Below, piece after piece: positions 15,004 to 17,364 of a stretch of DNA of 17,364 nucleotides. The stretch is from assembly GCA_028877045.1 (NCBI GenBank), contig JAGWPQ010000357.1:1-17364 (forward strand). The letters run 5' to 3'. The stretch's first letter is position 1. The number at the start of each line of letters is the position of its first letter. This DNA is from Bacteroidota bacterium (GTDB lineage: Bacteria; Bacteroidota; Bacteroidia; Chitinophagales; Chitinophagaceae). The translations under genes and the position numbers were made by a program. The notes under the pieces are model-generated. The model was not told the DNA's origin. It ran no database searches and saw nothing but the letters and a program-made list of their open reading frames with translations.

Positions 15004-16974
15004 ATGAAAAAGTTATTTGCTTTTATAATTACTGTTATTTTATCGATGCATCTTTTTGCAAATGTATCATTACCAAAAATCTTTGGTAACGATATGGTAT
15101 TGCAGCGCAATAAGCCTATTAAAATTTGGGGAATGGCTTCCGCAAACGAAAAAATTTCTGTTCAATTCAACAAGCAAATAAAAAATACACATGCAGATAA
15201 ATTGGGTAATTGGTTTTTGTTTTTGGATACAGAAAATGCCGGCGGTCCGTTTCAATTAATTGTGACCGGAGAAAATAAAATTACGCTTAATAATATTTTA
15301 GTTGGTGAAGTTTGGATCTGCTCAGGTCAATCCAATATGGAATTGCAGCTTGCAGGATGGACCAAAGTTGATAATTCGGATGAAGAAATAAATGCTGCAA
15401 ACTATCCGCAAATACGCCAGTTCGAAGTTCCAAAAACGATCAGCACAACTTTAAAAAATGAGTTGAGTGATGGCGCATGGAAAATTTGCGATCCCGCAAC
15501 AGCAGGCAATTTCTCGGCGGTTGCATATTTTTTTGCAAGAGAATTATACAAACAACTAAAAGTCCCGATCGGAATTATAAACAGCACCATGGGCGGAACG
15601 CAAATAGAATCATGGATCAGTAAATCTGCTTTTGAAAAAAATAATGAGTTTAAAAAAATAGCCGATTCGGTAAATAAGTTTTCGATTCTTGAAATAAAAA
15701 AAATGCGCAGCGAATCGGTGATGAAAAAAGTAGCTGCCATTCGCGGTGCATCGTTTACAGTTTCGGAAATAAACGACTGGAAAAATTTTGATTACGACGA
15801 CAGCAAATGGTTAACCATGCAAGAACCCTCGGAGTGGGGCGAAGAAGGCTTTCGTTATTTTGGCGGTATTGCCTGGATCCGGAAAACAATTAATATTGAT
15901 GAAGCAGATACCGGAAAAATTGCAACACTTGAATTATCAAAGATTGCCGATGGCGATGAAACTTTTGTGAACGGAATAAAAGTTGGCAACAATCATAACT
16001 GGAATGATTTCAGAAAATACAGTATTCCTGCCGGCATTTTAAAAGCAGGGAAAAATGTTATTGCAATACGAATTTTTGATGATGGCGGCAGCACCGGTTT
16101 GTATGGTGATGAAGATGATCTGAAATTAACTATTGGCAATAAAATTATTTCTTTGGCCGGCAATTGGTTGTTGAATATTGAATCAGTTTCAAAATCAGAT
16201 TCCGCTGTTCATAAAAATGATCTTCCAGGTTTGTTATTTAATGCCATGATTAATCCATTAATTAATTACAGCATTCGCGGCGTAATCTGGTACCAGGGCG
16301 AAACAAACGAGAGCAGGGCGTATCAATATCGAAAAACGCTTCCATTGCTCATCAACGATTGGCGGCAACATTTCGATCAACAAAATTTTCCTTTTTTATT
16401 TGTGCAGTTGCCGGGTTATTGTGCCAATCATGGCAACAGCAATAAAGGAAGCTGGTGGGCCGAATTAAGAGAATCGCAAACAAAAAATTTGGCATTGCCC
16501 AACACAGGCATGGCTGTTACCATCGACGTTGGCGAAACAAAAAACATGCATCCTTCCAATAAACAGGATATTGGCAAAAGGCTTGCTGCCGTTGCATTGC
16601 ACGATGTTTATAAAACAGAAGGCGAATATACCGGCCCGCAATTTCAATCGATGAAAATTGAAAGCAATAAAATAATTCTTTCATTCAATCATCATCAAAA
16701 CGGTTGGTTGGTGAAAGATAAATTTGCACGAATCAAGGGTTTCGAAATTGCAGGAAGCGATCAGAATTTTTATTTTGCAAATGCAACCATTGATGGCGAT
16801 AAAATTAATGTACAAAACGAAAAAGTTGTACAACCTGTTGCGGTGCGTTATGCATGGGTCGACGATACATCTGAAGCAAATTTGTTTAATAAACAAATGT
16901 TTCCGGTAGCGCCATTCAGAACCGATAATTGGAAAGGAATTACCGATGAAAAAAAATATTCCTTGATCGAGTAA
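15004..16974 (+). CDS. Sialate O-acetylesterase-type SGNH carbohydrate esterase
   Basis: Removes O-acetyl groups from sugars; the family name comes from sialic acid esterases, but related enzymes act on other acetylated glycans. The 656-residue protein has a signal peptide (MKKLFAFIITVILSMHLFA), an N-terminal beta-domain (about 20-95), then the SGNH hydrolase: block I GEVWICSGQSNMELQL with the probable nucleophile Ser110, INSTMGGTQIESW, GVIWYQGETN (about 427-436), and His516 in DVGETKNMHPSNKQDIGKRLA. The hydrolase is split by an inserted jelly-roll domain at about 260-395 (FDYDDSKWLTM, GIAWIRKTINI, DETFVNGIKVG, NVIAIRIFDDGGSTG), as is common in long members. It starts one base after the GH20 stop codon. 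With GH20 it suggests an acetylated, amino-sugar-containing glycan. Confidence 0.92.
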   Translation: MKKLFAFIITVILSMHLFANVSLPKIFGNDMVLQRNKPIKIWGMASANEKISVQFNKQIKNTHADKLGNWFLFLDTENAGGPFQLIVTGENKITLNNILVGEVWICSGQSNMELQLAGWTKVDNSDEEINAANYPQIRQFEVPKTISTTLKNELSDGAWKICDPATAGNFSAVAYFFARELYKQLKVPIGIINSTMGGTQIESWISKSAFEKNNEFKKIADSVNKFSILEIKKMRSESVMKKVAAIRGASFTVSEINDWKNFDYDDSKWLTMQEPSEWGEEGFRYFGGIAWIRKTINIDEADTGKIATLELSKIADGDETFVNGIKVGNNHNWNDFRKYSIPAGILKAGKNVIAIRIFDDGGSTGLYGDEDDLKLTIGNKIISLAGNWLLNIESVSKSDSAVHKNDLPGLLFNAMINPLINYSIRGVIWYQGETNESRAYQYRKTLPLLINDWRQHFDQQNFPFLFVQLPGYCANHGNSNKGSWWAELRESQTKNLALPNTGMAVTIDVGETKNMHPSNKQDIGKRLAAVALHDVYKTEGEYTGPQFQSMKIESNKIILSFNHHQNGWLVKDKFARIKGFEIAGSDQNFYFANATIDGDKINVQNEKVVQPVAVRYAWVDDTSEANLFNKQMFPVAPFRTDNWKGITDEKKYSLIE

Positions 16975-17113
16975 AATTCTTTTTTGTAACCGGCGACGGA
17001 AGCCGCCATGAAAAACAACAGATCGTAAACAAATATATATTTTGCAGAATCACTTTTTACAACCCCGTTTAAGTAATTTTGATACTCTTTAATTGTACAC
17101 CTAACTTTTGATT

Positions 17114-17364
17114 ATGAAAAAATTATTTCCCATTTTTTTACTTGCAAGTTTTGCTTTTCATCAGCCCATTAAAAATGATGGAGGCAATAAAAAAAATACT
17201 GCTGAAAAAACAGTTACAGTTTATACAACTGCCGACAACACTGCGTTTCGTTTAAGTAATACCGAAACTTTACAGTTTAAAGATTTTGGTCAGCCTAAAG
17301 AAACACAGCCTTGTATTTTTGTTGATCCTACAAAAAAGTTTCAAACGTTTATTGGTATTGGCGG
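17114..17364 (+). CDS. GH30-family glycoside hydrolase, N-terminal part (cut by window edge)
   Basis: Only 83 codons are present, with no stop before the edge. A signal peptide (MKKLFPIFLLASFAFHQ) is followed by a Lys/Asn-rich stretch and VTVYTTADNTAFRLSNT, then IFVDPTKKFQTFIGIGG. Such N-terminal strands followed by F-x-G-I/F-GG are typical of GH30 enzymes (glucosylceramidases and beta-1,6-glucanases), in which the barrel starts directly after. Catalytic residues lie beyond the window. The 139-bp spacer after the esterase has no terminator. It holds TAATTTTG at 17074-17081, a possible -7 box without a TTG at proper distance, so the gene may be cotranscribed or have its own weak promoter. Confidence 0.75.
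   Translation, partial: MKKLFPIFLLASFAFHQPIKNDGGNKKNTAEKTVTVYTTADNTAFRLSNTETLQFKDFGQPKETQPCIFVDPTKKFQTFIGIG

Overview
The window looks like chromosomal DNA from a low-GC member of the Bacteroidota, most likely of the Chitinophagaceae or a nearby family. Supporting signs are a SusC/SusD pair with its own ECF sigma factor and FecR-type anti-sigma factor, several promoters of the Bacteroidota type (TTG, 17-20 bp, TAnnTTTG), no obvious Shine-Dalgarno sequences, and short A-rich leaders. The family-level placement is inference.

Left part (1-4346) is housekeeping. A gene running off the left edge on the minus strand starts with a hydrophobic segment. It is divergent from tgt (queuine tRNA-ribosyltransferase), followed by a LptF/LptG-family lipopolysaccharide-export permease and a eukaryotic-type citrate synthase. 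Good intrinsic terminators follow the tgt 3' region and the citrate synthase gene. The tgt-permease spacer also holds a pair of inverted DnaA-box-like sites beside a T-rich tract.

Middle part (4347-5288) is gene-poor. About 620 bp contain no convincing gene but do carry iteron-like 11-bp repeats and a large hairpin. Then come a canonical promoter, a truncated tRNA-like copy, an intact tRNA-Ala(GGC) and a strong terminator.

Right part (5289-17364) is a polysaccharide utilization locus, all on the plus strand: ECF sigma factor, FecR anti-sigma factor, SusC with an N-terminal STN signalling domain, SusD, a beta-propeller (PD40) lipoprotein, GH20 beta-N-acetylhexosaminidase, sialate O-acetylesterase-type esterase, and the start of a GH30 glycosidase cut by the window edge. 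The likely scheme is that the STN domain of ligand-loaded SusC signals through FecR to release the sigma factor. SusC/SusD then import oligosaccharides, while the lipoprotein and enzymes bind, de-acetylate and trim a GlcNAc-containing glycan. The substrate is not proven; GH20 plus GH30 would suit fungal cell wall or a host glycan.

I did not find a clearly novel defence or mobile system. The most interesting points are a terminator-like hairpin inside the lipoprotein gene just after susD, competing RNA helices before susC, loss of two zinc-ligand cysteines in TGT, the broken tRNA duplicate, and the DnaA-box pair.
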